Shown: piece after piece, positions 1 through 8,646 of the stretch
Position numbering within the stretch: position 1 is the first letter of the stretch
How the letters are laid out: each line of letters opens with the position of its first letter
Source of the DNA: UMGS1696 sp964621165
GTDB taxonomy: Bacteria > Bacillota > Clostridia > Oscillospirales > CAG-272
Length of the DNA: 64,000 nt
Reading direction: 5' to 3'
NCBI GenBank assembly: GCA_964621165.1
Contig: CAZULC010000007.1
Coordinates: 22,552-86,551, forward strand
The notes under the pieces: model-generated
The model's input: the letters and a program-made list of their open reading frames with translations, nothing else
Told to the model about the DNA's origin: nothing
Databases searched by the model: none
Program-made: the position numbers and the translations under genes

Positions 1-1
1 T

Positions 2-1243
2 GAAAAATACGTTGCAAAGGGCGGACCTGACGGAGGAGACGGCGGAAACGGGGGAAACATAATCTTCCGCATAGACGAAGGCTCAAATACACTGCTGGCG
101 TTCCGCTACAAACGTAAATTTATCGCGGGAAACGGAGGAGACGGTGGAGGAGCGAAATTCCACGGAGCAAACGGCGAGGACACTGTGATTTTGGTCCCCC
201 GTGGCACCGTAATCCGCGACGCAGAATCCGGCAAGGTCATGAAGGATATGTCGGGAGACGAAGACTACGTCATCTGCAAGGGCGGACGGGGAGGCTGGGG
301 AAACCGCCACTTCGCCACACCGACCAGACAAATCCCGCGCTTCGCAAAAGCCGGACTCCCCGGAGAAGAACGTGAAATCATACTGGAGCTGAAAATGATA
401 GCCGACGTAGGACTCGCGGGACTCCCGTCAGCCGGAAAATCATCCCTCCTCGCCGCACTGTCATCCGCCCGCCCGAAAATCGCCGACTACCACTTCACCA
501 CCCTTGAGCCAAGCCTCGGAGTAGTGTCCACAGGAGGTGAGTCCGGATTCGTGATGGCTGACATCCCCGGGCTGATTGAAGGAGCGTCGGAGGGTCTGGG
601 TTTAGGTCACGACTTTCTCAGACATATCGAGCGGTGCCGCATGCTGGTTCAGGTGGTTGACGTCTCCGGTCAGGAGGGAAGAGCACCCGCCGACGACTTC
701 AGGACCATCTCTGCCGAGCTTGAGAAATTCTCCCCAGACTTAGCCGCACGCCCGAGAATCGTAGCCGCAAACAAATCGGACATGCTGGTCAACTCCGAGG
801 AAGAATTTTCCATGATTCCCGAGGTCAGCGAAGAGTGCGCCGAACTGGAAAGAGTCTGCCGCGAAGCCGGATACGAGGTGGTCTATATCTCAGCATACCA
901 AAAAATGGGACTCAAGCCCCTTGTGGACAAAATAGCGGAAATGCTGCGTGACCTTCCCCCCGTGACGGTGTACGAGACCGAATTCACCCCCGAGGACGAA
1001 GCCGTGGACCTCAGCGGTGTGGAGAACGTGCGCATATTCCGCACCGACGACGCGGCGTTCAATCTTGAGGGACAGTGGATAAACGCCCTCGTCAACCGCG
1101 TCAACTTCAACGACCGTGAATCCATGATGTACTTCGAGCGCTCCCTCTCCAAGTCAGGACTGATCGACAGACTACGTGAAGCCGGCTGCGACGAAGGCGA
1201 CCTCGTGAGAATAGGCGACATTGAGTTCAGCTTTGTAAACTGA
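2..1243 (+). CDS. obgE: GTPase Obg (CgtA), 5' end missing
   Basis: Ribosome-associated GTPase that acts in 50S subunit assembly and stress response in the cytoplasm. The reading frame is open from base 2, so the true start lies before the window and an internal GTG at 185 is not the start. The first ~60 codons carry the glycine-rich Obg fold (repeated GGDGG-type turns). The G domain follows, with P-loop GLPSAGKSS, G3 DIPGLIEG and G4 NKSD, and the frame ends with the OCT domain specific to the long Firmicutes form. Only roughly the first 20-25 residues appear to be missing. The gene ends in TGA and is followed 30 bases later by a co-directional unknown gene. Confidence 0.97.
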   Translation, partial: EKYVAKGGPDGGDGGNGGNIIFRIDEGSNTLLAFRYKRKFIAGNGGDGGGAKFHGANGEDTVILVPRGTVIRDAESGKVMKDMSGDEDYVICKGGRGGWGNRHFATPTRQIPRFAKAGLPGEEREIILELKMIADVGLAGLPSAGKSSLLAALSSARPKIADYHFTTLEPSLGVVSTGGESGFVMADIPGLIEGASEGLGLGHDFLRHIERCRMLVQVVDVSGQEGRAPADDFRTISAELEKFSPDLAARPRIVAANKSDMLVNSEEEFSMIPEVSEECAELERVCREAGYEVVYISAYQKMGLKPLVDKIAEMLRDLPPVTVYETEFTPEDEAVDLSGVENVRIFRTDDAAFNLEGQWINALVNRVNFNDRESMMYFERSLSKSGLIDRLREAGCDEGDLVRIGDIEFSFVN

Positions 1244-1273
1244 TTAAATCAAGCTGCGGCGGAAAGGATTAAC

Positions 1274-1852
1274 ATGAGCTTCTGGATTTTTCTCGCGGCT
1301 GCTGTGCTGATAATACTGCTCTTCCCATACCTCCGCATAACCGTCAAGCGAATCACAATGACCACCAAACTGAAAAAACTCTGCAAAAAACTGAACTACA
1401 CCCTGCACCCCACCCACCTCTTCTGGTTTTTCGGGGACAAATACAATAACTCCTGCGACTGCCACATCGAAACGCCCCACGTAATCTATTCCGTCAAGAT
1501 GTTCAGCATGAAAAGCCGCAACGCCGAGCTTGTTTTCAAGTGGAACGGGGTTGACAGATACTACGAATACTTCATACGTAACTTTCTCTGCTTCACGTCA
1601 AAAACCAAGCCCCTCCAAGCCTATAACTACGACTGTGGCTATAAACAGGAGTGGTACGCCAAAATCCACCGCAGAATCCTCCTCGTCAACCCGGTGTGCC
1701 GTGAAATCCGCCTGCAGACCAAGCACGACACGGAAGTCCTCCGCGGCTCAGGTGAAATGGTAAACGGCGCGCAGATCTACTCCCTCTCCCGCTTCCTCGG
1801 TGAGCTTGAACACAACGAGGACTGGGTGTCAGGAAAGCGGTACATAAGCTGA
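1274..1852 (+). CDS. membrane-anchored hypothetical protein
   Basis: I do not recognise this 192-residue protein. Residues 4-22 form one hydrophobic segment (FWIFLAAAVLIILLFPYL), followed by a basic stretch (KRITMTTKLKKLCKKL), so it is probably a single-pass protein with the bulk in the cytoplasm. The soluble part is rich in aromatic residues and has several cysteines, but no clear metal-binding spacing. An AAAGGA ribosome site lies 5 bases before ATG. It follows obgE by 30 bases and is probably cotranscribed with it; a strong terminator closes the unit immediately after. Function unknown. Confidence 0.75.
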   Translation: MSFWIFLAAAVLIILLFPYLRITVKRITMTTKLKKLCKKLNYTLHPTHLFWFFGDKYNNSCDCHIETPHVIYSVKMFSMKSRNAELVFKWNGVDRYYEYFIRNFLCFTSKTKPLQAYNYDCGYKQEWYAKIHRRILLVNPVCREIRLQTKHDTEVLRGSGEMVNGAQIYSLSRFLGELEHNEDWVSGKRYIS

Positions 1853-1861
1853 AAATGCAAA

Positions 1862-1913
1862 AATACCTCCTTCGGAAGAATAATCTTCACCCGCGGGAGG
1901 TATTGTTTTGTTT
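1862..1913 (+). terminator. terminator after the obgE unit
   Basis: A perfect 9-bp stem, AATACCTCC (1862-1870) with GGAGGTATT (1896-1904), is followed by GTTTTGTTT. It sits 10 bases after the stop of the upstream gene and before a gene on the opposite strand. Confidence 0.8.
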
Positions 1914-1932
1914 AAATCATTCGTTGTAATTT

Positions 1933-2424
1933 TCAAGATATTCGCATACAGTAAAGCATTTTTTGTTTAAAAAATACATAGCTACAAGAACCATGTACGC
2001 CGCAATTTCCGAGTGGCCGCTTATCTTGTATCCTCTTACTTACGCTGGATATTCTCGCGTCGGAAACAAACTCGATAATCCCGTTTTCCATAAACAGCTG
2101 CAATAACTCGTTGAGCCGGTGAAGCTCAATCCCAGCCGCCGCCCAGATAAATTCGGTCCCCAGCTGTTCGATTTTGTCCGCCACATTGTCAATATCGCTG
2201 TCATATTCCGTTTTAAGAAGCACATCCGCCGATAGATTGTAAATATCGCAGATAGCCTTGAGGTTGAAGCAGTCCGGAAGACATTCTCCGGATTCCCATT
2301 TTGAAACAGCCTGCGCGGACACCCTGATTTTCTCCGCCGCTTCCTCCTGCGTCATCCCGATATTTTTCCTGTGCCGCCGGAGCTTTTCGCCGAATTCAGT
2401 TTGATTTAACATTTTTCTTCTCAT
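1933..2424 (-). CDS. XRE-family transcriptional regulator
   Basis: A DNA-binding regulator of 163 residues. Residues ~9-65 form a typical lambda-repressor-like helix-turn-helix, with MTQEEAAEKI as the first helix and SAQAVSKWESGECLP as the recognition region. The remainder has no recognisable domain. Two starts are possible, ATG at 2424 or ATG at 2412, which would remove MRRK; neither has a good ribosome site. Three copies of a 7-base motif lie just upstream and may be its operator. It converges on the obgE unit. Target genes are unknown; autoregulation is an inference. Confidence 0.85.
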   Translation of the reverse strand: MRRKMLNQTEFGEKLRRHRKNIGMTQEEAAEKIRVSAQAVSKWESGECLPDCFNLKAICDIYNLSADVLLKTEYDSDIDNVADKIEQLGTEFIWAAAGIELHRLNELLQLFMENGIIEFVSDARISSVSKRIQDKRPLGNCGVHGSCSYVFFKQKMLYCMRIS

Positions 2425-2474
2425 TGTGATAAAAATTATGAAAGCCGCTTTCTGATTTTCTTATACCAAACCCG

Positions 2475-2523
2475 AATTCAACTTACAATAGTATATATTT
2501 TGAATTATCAATTAAAAATTCAA
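2475..2523. promoter_or_regulatory. candidate operator: three AATTCAA/TTGAATT boxes
   Basis: AATTCAA occurs at 2475-2481 and 2517-2523, with its complement TTGAATT at 2500-2506. All lie in the 177-base gap between ackA and the XRE gene, 50-100 bases upstream of the regulator start. The last two form a 7-bp dyad with a 10-base spacer. The region is AT-rich, so chance similarity is possible. Confidence 0.3.
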
Positions 2524-2552
2524 CCTGAGGTAGAAAAAACGGAGAGAATACA

Positions 2553-2589
2553 ATAAAAAATAACGTGAGCCTATATAAAACTCACGTTA
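2553..2589 (-). terminator. terminator after ackA
   Basis: On the minus strand, AACGTGAG pairs with CTCACGTT (forward 2561-2569 with 2581-2589, 9 bp), followed by a T-rich run (forward A-run 2555-2560). It lies 12 bases beyond the ackA stop. Confidence 0.85.
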
Positions 2590-2601
2590 AATTTCTATAA
2601 C

Positions 2602-3816
2602 TTACTTGTTAAGATTCTTGACAATGTTTTCCGTATCGGAAGCAATCATCAGCTCCTCATTTGTCGGCAGAACATAAACCTTAACCTTTGAGTTCGCTGT
2701 GGAAATCTCAACGGTGTTGGGCTGATGGTGGGTCTTTGCGTTCAGCTCGCGGTCAATCTCGATGCCGTAGTATGCCATGTCCGTGCATGCTCTGTCGCGA
2801 AGCTCGGGATTGTTCTCGCCCATGCCGGCTGTCCAAACCACCGCGTCAAGTCCGTTCATTGCTGCCGTGTACGCGCCGATGTACTTCTTCACCTGATATG
2901 CGAGGGTGGAGGCGGTCATGTACGCTCTCTTGTCCCCGTTCAGGATTGCGGCTTCGATGTCGCGGCTGTCGGAGGAAATGCCGGAGAGTCCGAGGAATCC
3001 GCACTTCTTGTTCATGTATTCGTTCATTTCCTCGGGAGTGTAGCCTTCCTTTTCCATGATGTATGTGACTACAGCCGGGTCAATGGAGCCGCACCGTGTA
3101 CCCATGATAACGCCGTCGAGGGGAGTGAAGCCCATGGAAGTGTCGATGCACTTGCCGCCCTTTACCGCGGAAATAGATGAGCCGTTGCCGATGTGGCAGG
3201 TGATAATCTTCGTATCCTCAACTGGCTTGTCAAGCAGTTTTGCCATCTCGCGGGATACAAATCTGTGTGAGGTTCCGTGAGCGCCATAACGGCGGATGTG
3301 GTACTTCTCGTACATATCGTAGGATACGCCGTACATGTAAGCCTGTTCAGGCATGGTCTGATGGAATGCGGTGTCGAACACCAGAACCTGCGGCTTGTCG
3401 GGCATTACCGCGAGGCATCCCTTGATGCCCATGATGTGGGCGCCTGTGTGAAGTGGAGCGAAGTCCCGGCAGAGTTCAAGCTTTTCGAGAACTTCGTCGG
3501 TGAGAAGTACGGACTCAAAGAAGTAAGGACCGCCGTGCACTACTCTGTGACCTACGGCTTCAATCTCGTTCATGTCGGAGATAACTCCGCACTCGGGGCA
3601 GGTCAGGTACTTGATTACAACCTGCATTGCGACGGCGTGGTCGGGCATGGGGATTTCAGCTTTGATTTTCTCGCCCTTTTCGCCCTTTCTGTGCTCGATT
3701 CTTCCGTCGATACCGATTCTCTCGCAGATACCCTTAGCCATAACGGACTCGGTTGATGTGTCGAACAGCTGGTACTTCAGTGAAGAAGAACCTGCGTTAA
3801 CTACCAAAACTTTCAT
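2602..3816 (-). CDS. ackA: acetate kinase
   Basis: Interconverts acetyl phosphate plus ADP with acetate plus ATP, the energy-yielding last step of acetate fermentation in the cytoplasm. The 404-residue length is normal for the family. The ASKHA-fold signature VLVVNAGSSSLKYQLF opens the protein; GHRVVHGG, FDTAFHQTMP, GAHGTSHR and the nucleotide-binding HIGNGSS follow. The start is the ATG at 3816, with GGAGG 11 bases upstream; the frame runs 14 codons further up, but those residues do not belong to the family. No pta gene is adjacent. A TTGTAA/TATAAT promoter precedes it and a terminator follows, so it appears monocistronic. Confidence 0.97.
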   Translation of the reverse strand: MKVLVVNAGSSSLKYQLFDTSTESVMAKGICERIGIDGRIEHRKGEKGEKIKAEIPMPDHAVAMQVVIKYLTCPECGVISDMNEIEAVGHRVVHGGPYFFESVLLTDEVLEKLELCRDFAPLHTGAHIMGIKGCLAVMPDKPQVLVFDTAFHQTMPEQAYMYGVSYDMYEKYHIRRYGAHGTSHRFVSREMAKLLDKPVEDTKIITCHIGNGSSISAVKGGKCIDTSMGFTPLDGVIMGTRCGSIDPAVVTYIMEKEGYTPEEMNEYMNKKCGFLGLSGISSDSRDIEAAILNGDKRAYMTASTLAYQVKKYIGAYTAAMNGLDAVVWTAGMGENNPELRDRACTDMAYYGIEIDRELNAKTHHQPNTVEISTANSKVKVYVLPTNEELMIASDTENIVKNLNK

Positions 3817-3871
3817 TTGTATATTTTCCTCCAATATAATATTATTGACAATTGACACAACATCAGCTATA

Positions 3872-3900
3872 ATTATATATGATTCAGCCGAAAATTACAA
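3872..3900 (-). promoter_or_regulatory. sigma-A promoter of ackA
   Basis: On the minus strand, TTGTAA (forward 3895-3900) is separated by 17 bases from a perfect TATAAT (forward 3872-3877), 56 bases upstream of the ackA start. Confidence 0.55.
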
Positions 3901-3937
3901 GATATTTCTAAGACTTTGTAGGATAAAATAAAAAATC

Positions 3938-5047
3938 ATGAAATCAACTGCGTTAATTTGTGAATTTAACCCGATTCACTTCGGACATAAACATGTTCTC
4001 CGGCGGGCAAGGGAAGAGTCAGGTGAGGACGGAGCCGTAATCTGCGTCATGAGCGGCAGCTTCACTCAAAGGAGCACTCCCGCCGTGTACGATAAATACA
4101 CCAGAGCCGCCTCAGCTGTAGTAGAGGGAGCGGACCTCGTGCTTGAGCTGCCGTTTCCGTGGTGTTCGTCGGGTGCGGAACAGTTTGCCCTTGGAGGGGT
4201 AACGATATCCTCGGCCGTTGGAGCGGACAGACTAATCTTCGGCTCGGAGTCGGGAAAGCCTGCGTCAATCGAAAAAACCGCACAGGTCAAGTCCTCCCCT
4301 GAATTCAGGGAGACAATCCGCGCCCTCGAGAAGTCAAACCCCAACTCCGGCTCGGCTGAAATTTACGCCAAAGCTTTGTACCAGTCAGGTATAACCGCGC
4401 CAATGGGACCCAACGACCGACTGGCGACAGAATACGTCCGATATGGCAGACAGGCGGGAATCCAAAACTATACCGCTGTAAAACGGCTCGGAAGCCGCAA
4501 ATCCGCCTCGGAAATACGAAAGCTCCTGTTTGATTCTGGCTTTAACCCAAGCTTGATACCGGAAAAAGCTGCGGAAGTCCTCGGATCCAAGCCGATTATG
4601 AACGAGACCGACTACAACAGCCTCCTCTTTGCCCACGCCCGCCTTTTCCTCAACGAATCCGACAATCCCATCCTGCGATACGCCGCGAAAGCTGCCGCAG
4701 ACTCCCGCACAGCCGAGGAATTCATCCGAAACCTACCCCAGAAGAAGTACACCGCCGCCCGAATCCGCCGGGAACTGCTTTTTTCCATTCTGAAAGCCCC
4801 AACCGAATCCGACTCAGCCCCAGCCTTCACGGTTCTTCTCGCCGCGAACAAACGGGGACGGGAATATCTTAAGTCAATTAAAAAATCCGTCGGGATTGAG
4901 ATAATAACAAAGCCTGCCGATTACCCGAAAAGCCCTCTCGCCAAAGCCCAGTACGCTCTTCATTTGTCCTCGGACAGACTTTATTCCTATTTAATGGGAG
5001 AAAAATCCGACTTTTTCGTCAGGTCCTCGCCGTTTATCGTTCCTTAA
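3938..5047 (+). CDS. tmcAL: tRNA(Met) cytidine acetate ligase
   Basis: Uses ATP and free acetate to form N4-acetylcytidine at the wobble position of elongator tRNA-Met, the Firmicutes counterpart of TmcA (B. subtilis YlbM). The N-terminal nucleotidyltransferase motif CEFNPIHFGH (residues 8-17) and MSGSFTQRSTPAVYDKYTRA are diagnostic. The 369 residues are slightly fewer than the usual ~400, mainly at the C terminus. It is divergent from ackA across 121 bases, so an enzyme that makes acetate and one that consumes it share a control region. Its stop overlaps the stop of the convergent radical SAM gene by 4 bases (TTAA). Confidence 0.92.
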   Translation: MKSTALICEFNPIHFGHKHVLRRAREESGEDGAVICVMSGSFTQRSTPAVYDKYTRAASAVVEGADLVLELPFPWCSSGAEQFALGGVTISSAVGADRLIFGSESGKPASIEKTAQVKSSPEFRETIRALEKSNPNSGSAEIYAKALYQSGITAPMGPNDRLATEYVRYGRQAGIQNYTAVKRLGSRKSASEIRKLLFDSGFNPSLIPEKAAEVLGSKPIMNETDYNSLLFAHARLFLNESDNPILRYAAKAAADSRTAEEFIRNLPQKKYTAARIRRELLFSILKAPTESDSAPAFTVLLAANKRGREYLKSIKKSVGIEIITKPADYPKSPLAKAQYALHLSSDRLYSYLMGEKSDFFVRSSPFIVP

Positions 5048-5643
5048 ATATCCCTCACAACGAAGCCTGCGCCAAGCTCGGAGGCAATGCCGGAACACCG
5101 CTCGATATCCGCGTCGGAAATGGTGCCGCGGTACACCGTCAGAATCACGTTCGGCACGTACTTTGACACCTCCCGGGCGAACTTTATCACCCCGATGAAC
5201 GCGTCCTCGCCGAACTTGGGCTGACACAGCTTCATGTATGTATCGGCGTCCGCCGCCATGAGATTTATGGAAACCGTGTCCACAAGCCCCTTGAAATGCA
5301 CAGCCGTGTCCTCCTTGTAAATCATGGAAGCCTGACCGTTGGTCTCAACCTTTATGGGAGTGGTCGTCCGCTCACGGAGCATTTTACAGGTCTCAAGCAT
5401 GTCGTAAAGACGGCAGGCAGGCTCACCATGACCGCACCCGCGAAAGACTATCTCGTTGAAATTGTCGAGATTGTACGCGGACAAATCGGCGATAACCTCC
5501 GAAAGGGTACTCTCCCGCTCGGGTTTTATATCCGTAAAGTTTTTTCCGCCGGAACCTTCCCGGGCGCAGAATCCGCACCTGTTTGTGCAGTGATTCGTGA
5601 GATTCACATACAGGACGTTTTTTGTCACGGAAGTTATTGCCAT
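5044..5643 (-). CDS. TatD-associated radical SAM protein
   Basis: A compact radical SAM enzyme of 199 residues. The cluster-binding CxxxCxxC motif is CTNRCGFC near residue 23, and FRGCGHGEP matches the glycine-rich SAM-binding strand. There is no SPASM or other auxiliary-cluster domain. It belongs to the group found beside or fused to tatD (TIGR04038), whose substrate is unknown. The ATG at 5643 gives the usual distance to the first cysteine; a GTG at 5670 with AGAGGA upstream would add nine residues. It is the last gene of the metG-tatD unit and converges on tmcAL. Confidence 0.88.
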   Translation of the reverse strand: MAITSVTKNVLYVNLTNHCTNRCGFCAREGSGGKNFTDIKPERESTLSEVIADLSAYNLDNFNEIVFRGCGHGEPACRLYDMLETCKMLRERTTTPIKVETNGQASMIYKEDTAVHFKGLVDTVSINLMAADADTYMKLCQPKFGEDAFIGVIKFAREVSKYVPNVILTVYRGTISDADIERCSGIASELGAGFVVRDI

Positions 5644-5695
5644 ATTACTACCACGCGCCAGAGCAGTCACCCGCCGACGCTATCCTCTCATAAGT

Positions 5696-5791
5696 TTATC
5701 GTTCTTTAAGGTACCACCACACAAACCACGGCTTGCGCTTTGATGGCACATCTGCCTGAATCTTTTTTAGGCTGCACGCAAACTCCATCAT
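5696..5791 (-). CDS. possible small ORF between tatD and the radical SAM gene
   Basis: A 31-residue open frame fills most of the 153-181-base gap between two co-directional genes. It reads as amphipathic and basic, with an aromatic tail KPWFVWWYLKER, and its codons look like those of its neighbours. The upstream AAGGCG is 12 bases from ATG, so translation is uncertain. An overlapping frame starting with GTG is also open for about 30 codons and has a better-spaced site. It could be a small peptide linked to the radical SAM enzyme or chance coding potential. Confidence 0.25.
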   Translation of the reverse strand: MMEFACSLKKIQADVPSKRKPWFVWWYLKER

Positions 5792-5823
5792 ACTTCACAA
5801 ATACGCCTTGATTTATGCCTTAA

Positions 5824-6612
5824 CTATTCAATCGAATAAAATTGTTTTGCGTTTTTTAATGTCATCTCGGCCGCACTTTCCGCACTGATTCCCCGGATTT
5901 CACCAAGGGAGGCAGCTGTGTGGACGAGATAGCCGGAGTAGTTGATTTCTCCTCTGTGGGGAGTTGGCGGAAGATAGGGACAGTCGGTCTCGATCATGAT
6001 TCTGTCACCGGGGACGACAGCGGCGCTTTCCTTCACGTTTCGGGCGTTCTTGTAGGTAATAGGTCCGGAGAAGGACAGGTACCACCCCATTTTCACAAGC
6101 TGACGGGCAGTTTCCGCGCTTCCGCTGTAGCTGTGCAGAACCCCGTGTGAGTCCGGCATGGAGCGAATCAAATCAAACGTATCCCCCGCCGCGTCACGTG
6201 AGTGGATTATAACGGGAAGATTGACCCGATGAGCTATCTCCATCTGTGCGCGAAAGAAATACTCCTGTCTTGCCTTGTCAGTGCCGTCATAGTGGTAGTC
6301 GAAGCCGATTTCCCCGATTGCCCGGACTTTTTTCTCCTTTGCCATCGATTCAATCTCATCCAGCGCAGAGTCCACCTCACCTGCGGGAATTTCCTGCGCG
6401 TCAGACGGGTGAATCCCAACGGCGGCGTAAAAGAATGGGTACTTTGCCGCAAGACTAATGGAATTTCTGCTTGAAGAAAGATTGGAGCCGACGTTTACGA
6501 TATACTCAACTCCAGCTTCACGAGCCAGCTCAATTGCCGCTTCCCGTCCGCCGTCAAATTCCTCGTCAAATCGCCGGTCGTCGTAATGTGCGTGAGCGTC
6601 AAACAGCCGCAT
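5824..6612 (-). CDS. tatD: TatD family metal-dependent deoxyribonuclease
   Basis: A TIM-barrel metallohydrolase of 262 residues, the usual size. Family members act as 3'-5' exonucleases on DNA or RNA. The metal ligands are visible in order: HAHYDD (residues 6-11), GEIGFDYHYD, IIHSRDA, LHSYSG and ETDCPYLPPTPHRGE. GAGGT lies 6 bases before the start. It follows metG by 41 bases, the order seen in many Firmicutes (metS-yabD in B. subtilis), and precedes the radical SAM gene, the usual partner of this tatD subtype. Confidence 0.95.
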   Translation of the reverse strand: MRLFDAHAHYDDRRFDEEFDGGREAAIELAREAGVEYIVNVGSNLSSSRNSISLAAKYPFFYAAVGIHPSDAQEIPAGEVDSALDEIESMAKEKKVRAIGEIGFDYHYDGTDKARQEYFFRAQMEIAHRVNLPVIIHSRDAAGDTFDLIRSMPDSHGVLHSYSGSAETARQLVKMGWYLSFSGPITYKNARNVKESAAVVPGDRIMIETDCPYLPPTPHRGEINYSGYLVHTAASLGEIRGISAESAAEMTLKNAKQFYSIE

Positions 6613-6653
6613 ATTCTAACCTCATTCCAAGAAATTCAGTCATACCAAGCCGT

Positions 6654-8618
6654 TTATCTTACTCTCTCGCCTAGAGGAGTTTCAGGGTCAAGGAATACCA
6701 CCCGCACCTGCTCTTCACCGGAGGCCAAAATCATGCCGTTTGACTCGATTCCGCACAGCACCGCCGGCTTAAGGTTTGCGACAACTATAATCTTTTTTCC
6801 GACTAAATCCTCGGGAGCGTAGAACTTCGCGATTCCCGACACAACAGTTCGCTGTTCGTAACCTAAATCCAGCTTCAGCTTGAGTAATTTCTTAGCCTTC
6901 GGAACCTTCTCGCACTCCAGAACCTGAGCCACTCTCAGATCCATCTTCATGAAGTCGTCGATTTCTATCTGCGCAACACCCTCGGGCTTCTCAACCGGAG
7001 CTTTAGCCTTTTCAGCAGCTTCAGCCGCCTTGATTTTCGCCTGTCTTTCCTCTTCAACCTGCCTGAGCATAGCTTCCTCGTCAACTCTGACGAACAAAGC
7101 CTTGCCGTCGCCTACAGTTCTGCCGGATTTCAGTGTACCGAAGGTGAAGATGCTGTCGTAGCACTTTTCTTCCTCCGAATCCGCGCCAATCTGTGCGAAA
7201 ATAGCCGCACATGTCTCAGGCATAATCGACGTGAGCATTACCGCGCCTACCCGAATGACCTCGAGAAGGTTGTAAATCACACTCTCCAGTCTCGGTCGGG
7301 TGTTCTCGGATTTAGCAAGCGCCCACGGCATTGTCTCGTCAATGTACTTGTTCGCACGACGGAGCATTGTGAACACATCCGCACAGGCGTCGGCTATATG
7401 CAGGCTGTCCATGTCACTTGTAAAGCTGTCAGCCGCGTTTTTCACGCATTCCTTAAGTTCGCCGTCAACGCCCTCGTCCACGTGAGGTGAGGGAACCACA
7501 CCGCCGAAGTATTTTTTTGTCATAGCCACAGTGCGGCTCACAAGGTTGCCGAGATTGTTTGCAAGGTCCGTGTTGTACCGCCCGATCATTTCCTCATAGG
7601 TGATGGAGCTGTCGGATGCAAAGGACATCGCAGCCAAAGCGTAATACCGCACACCGTCGACGGAGAACCGGTCAGCCAGCTCGTCAGCGTAAATCACGTT
7701 GCCACGGGACTTTGACATCTTGTCCGTGCCGAAGTTGAACCACGGATGAGCGAAAATCTGCTTCGGAAGGGGAAGATCCAGAGCCATCAGGAAAATGGGC
7801 CAGTAAATTGAGTGGAAGCGCAGAATGTCCTTGCCGATAACGTGTAAATCAGCGGGCCAGTATCTACGGAACTTCTCCGGCTGAACCTCAAGGTCCGGGT
7901 CGTAGCCTAAAGCCGTGATGTAGTTCACTAAAGCGTCAAGCCATACATACACCACATGGTCCGTGTCAAAGGTCTTGATGCCCCACTTGAAGCTGGTTCT
8001 GGATACGCACAAATCCTGAAGTCCGGGCTTGATGAAGTTGTTGATCATTTCCTTCATGCCGGACTTGGGCTGGATGAACTCAGGATTCTCGTCGTAGTAT
8101 TTCAGCAGTCTGTCAACATACTTGTCCATCTTGAAGAAGTAGGATTCTTCCTTCTCCCGGTGAACCTCGCGACCGCAGTCAGGGCACTTGCCGTCCTTGA
8201 GCTGGGAGTCCGTGAACCGCGCCTCGCATTCAGTGCAGTACCACCCATCGTAGCAGCCCTTGTAAATGTCGCCCTGCTCGTAGAATTTCTTGAATATCTT
8301 GGCTACGGTTTTCTCGTGATGCTCGTCAGTTGTCCTGATAAAGCAGTCGTAGGACGAATTCATCCTGTCCCACACCTCCCGGATTGTGCCGGAAGTCTTA
8401 TCCACATATTCCTTCGGCGTGATTCCCGCAGCCTTAGCCTTTTCTTCGATCTTCTGTCCATGCTCGTCCGCACCCGTGCAGAAGTAAACGTCGTACCCAC
8501 GCTGTCTCTTGTACCGTGCAAGACAGTCCGTAGCGATAATGTCGTAGGAGTTGCCGATGTGGGGCTTGGCCGAAGCGTAGGCTATTGCCGTAGTTATATA
8601 AAATTTTCCCTTGTCCAT
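6654..8618 (-). CDS. metG: methionyl-tRNA synthetase
   Basis: Charges tRNA-Met with methionine. The protein has 654 residues. The class I HIGH motif is PHIGN (residues ~19-23), and the zinc-binding knob has CTEC ... CPDC. DKMSKSRGN is the KMSKS loop. The anticodon-binding helical domain follows. The last ~110 residues (from about IEIDDFMKMDLRVAQV) form the dimerising EMAP/Trbp111-type tRNA-binding domain, so this is the long form. AAGGTG precedes the start. tatD follows 41 bases downstream and nagA lies 28 bases upstream in the same direction. Confidence 0.97.
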   Translation of the reverse strand: MDKGKFYITTAIAYASAKPHIGNSYDIIATDCLARYKRQRGYDVYFCTGADEHGQKIEEKAKAAGITPKEYVDKTSGTIREVWDRMNSSYDCFIRTTDEHHEKTVAKIFKKFYEQGDIYKGCYDGWYCTECEARFTDSQLKDGKCPDCGREVHREKEESYFFKMDKYVDRLLKYYDENPEFIQPKSGMKEMINNFIKPGLQDLCVSRTSFKWGIKTFDTDHVVYVWLDALVNYITALGYDPDLEVQPEKFRRYWPADLHVIGKDILRFHSIYWPIFLMALDLPLPKQIFAHPWFNFGTDKMSKSRGNVIYADELADRFSVDGVRYYALAAMSFASDSSITYEEMIGRYNTDLANNLGNLVSRTVAMTKKYFGGVVPSPHVDEGVDGELKECVKNAADSFTSDMDSLHIADACADVFTMLRRANKYIDETMPWALAKSENTRPRLESVIYNLLEVIRVGAVMLTSIMPETCAAIFAQIGADSEEEKCYDSIFTFGTLKSGRTVGDGKALFVRVDEEAMLRQVEEERQAKIKAAEAAEKAKAPVEKPEGVAQIEIDDFMKMDLRVAQVLECEKVPKAKKLLKLKLDLGYEQRTVVSGIAKFYAPEDLVGKKIIVVANLKPAVLCGIESNGMILASGEEQVRVVFLDPETPLGERVR

Positions 8619-8646
8619 AATATCACCTTAAATCTACTAAATTGAA

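Noticed and set aside
2725..3756. Long open frames on the plus strand opposite ackA
   Set aside because: They are antisense shadows of a fully conserved acetate kinase.
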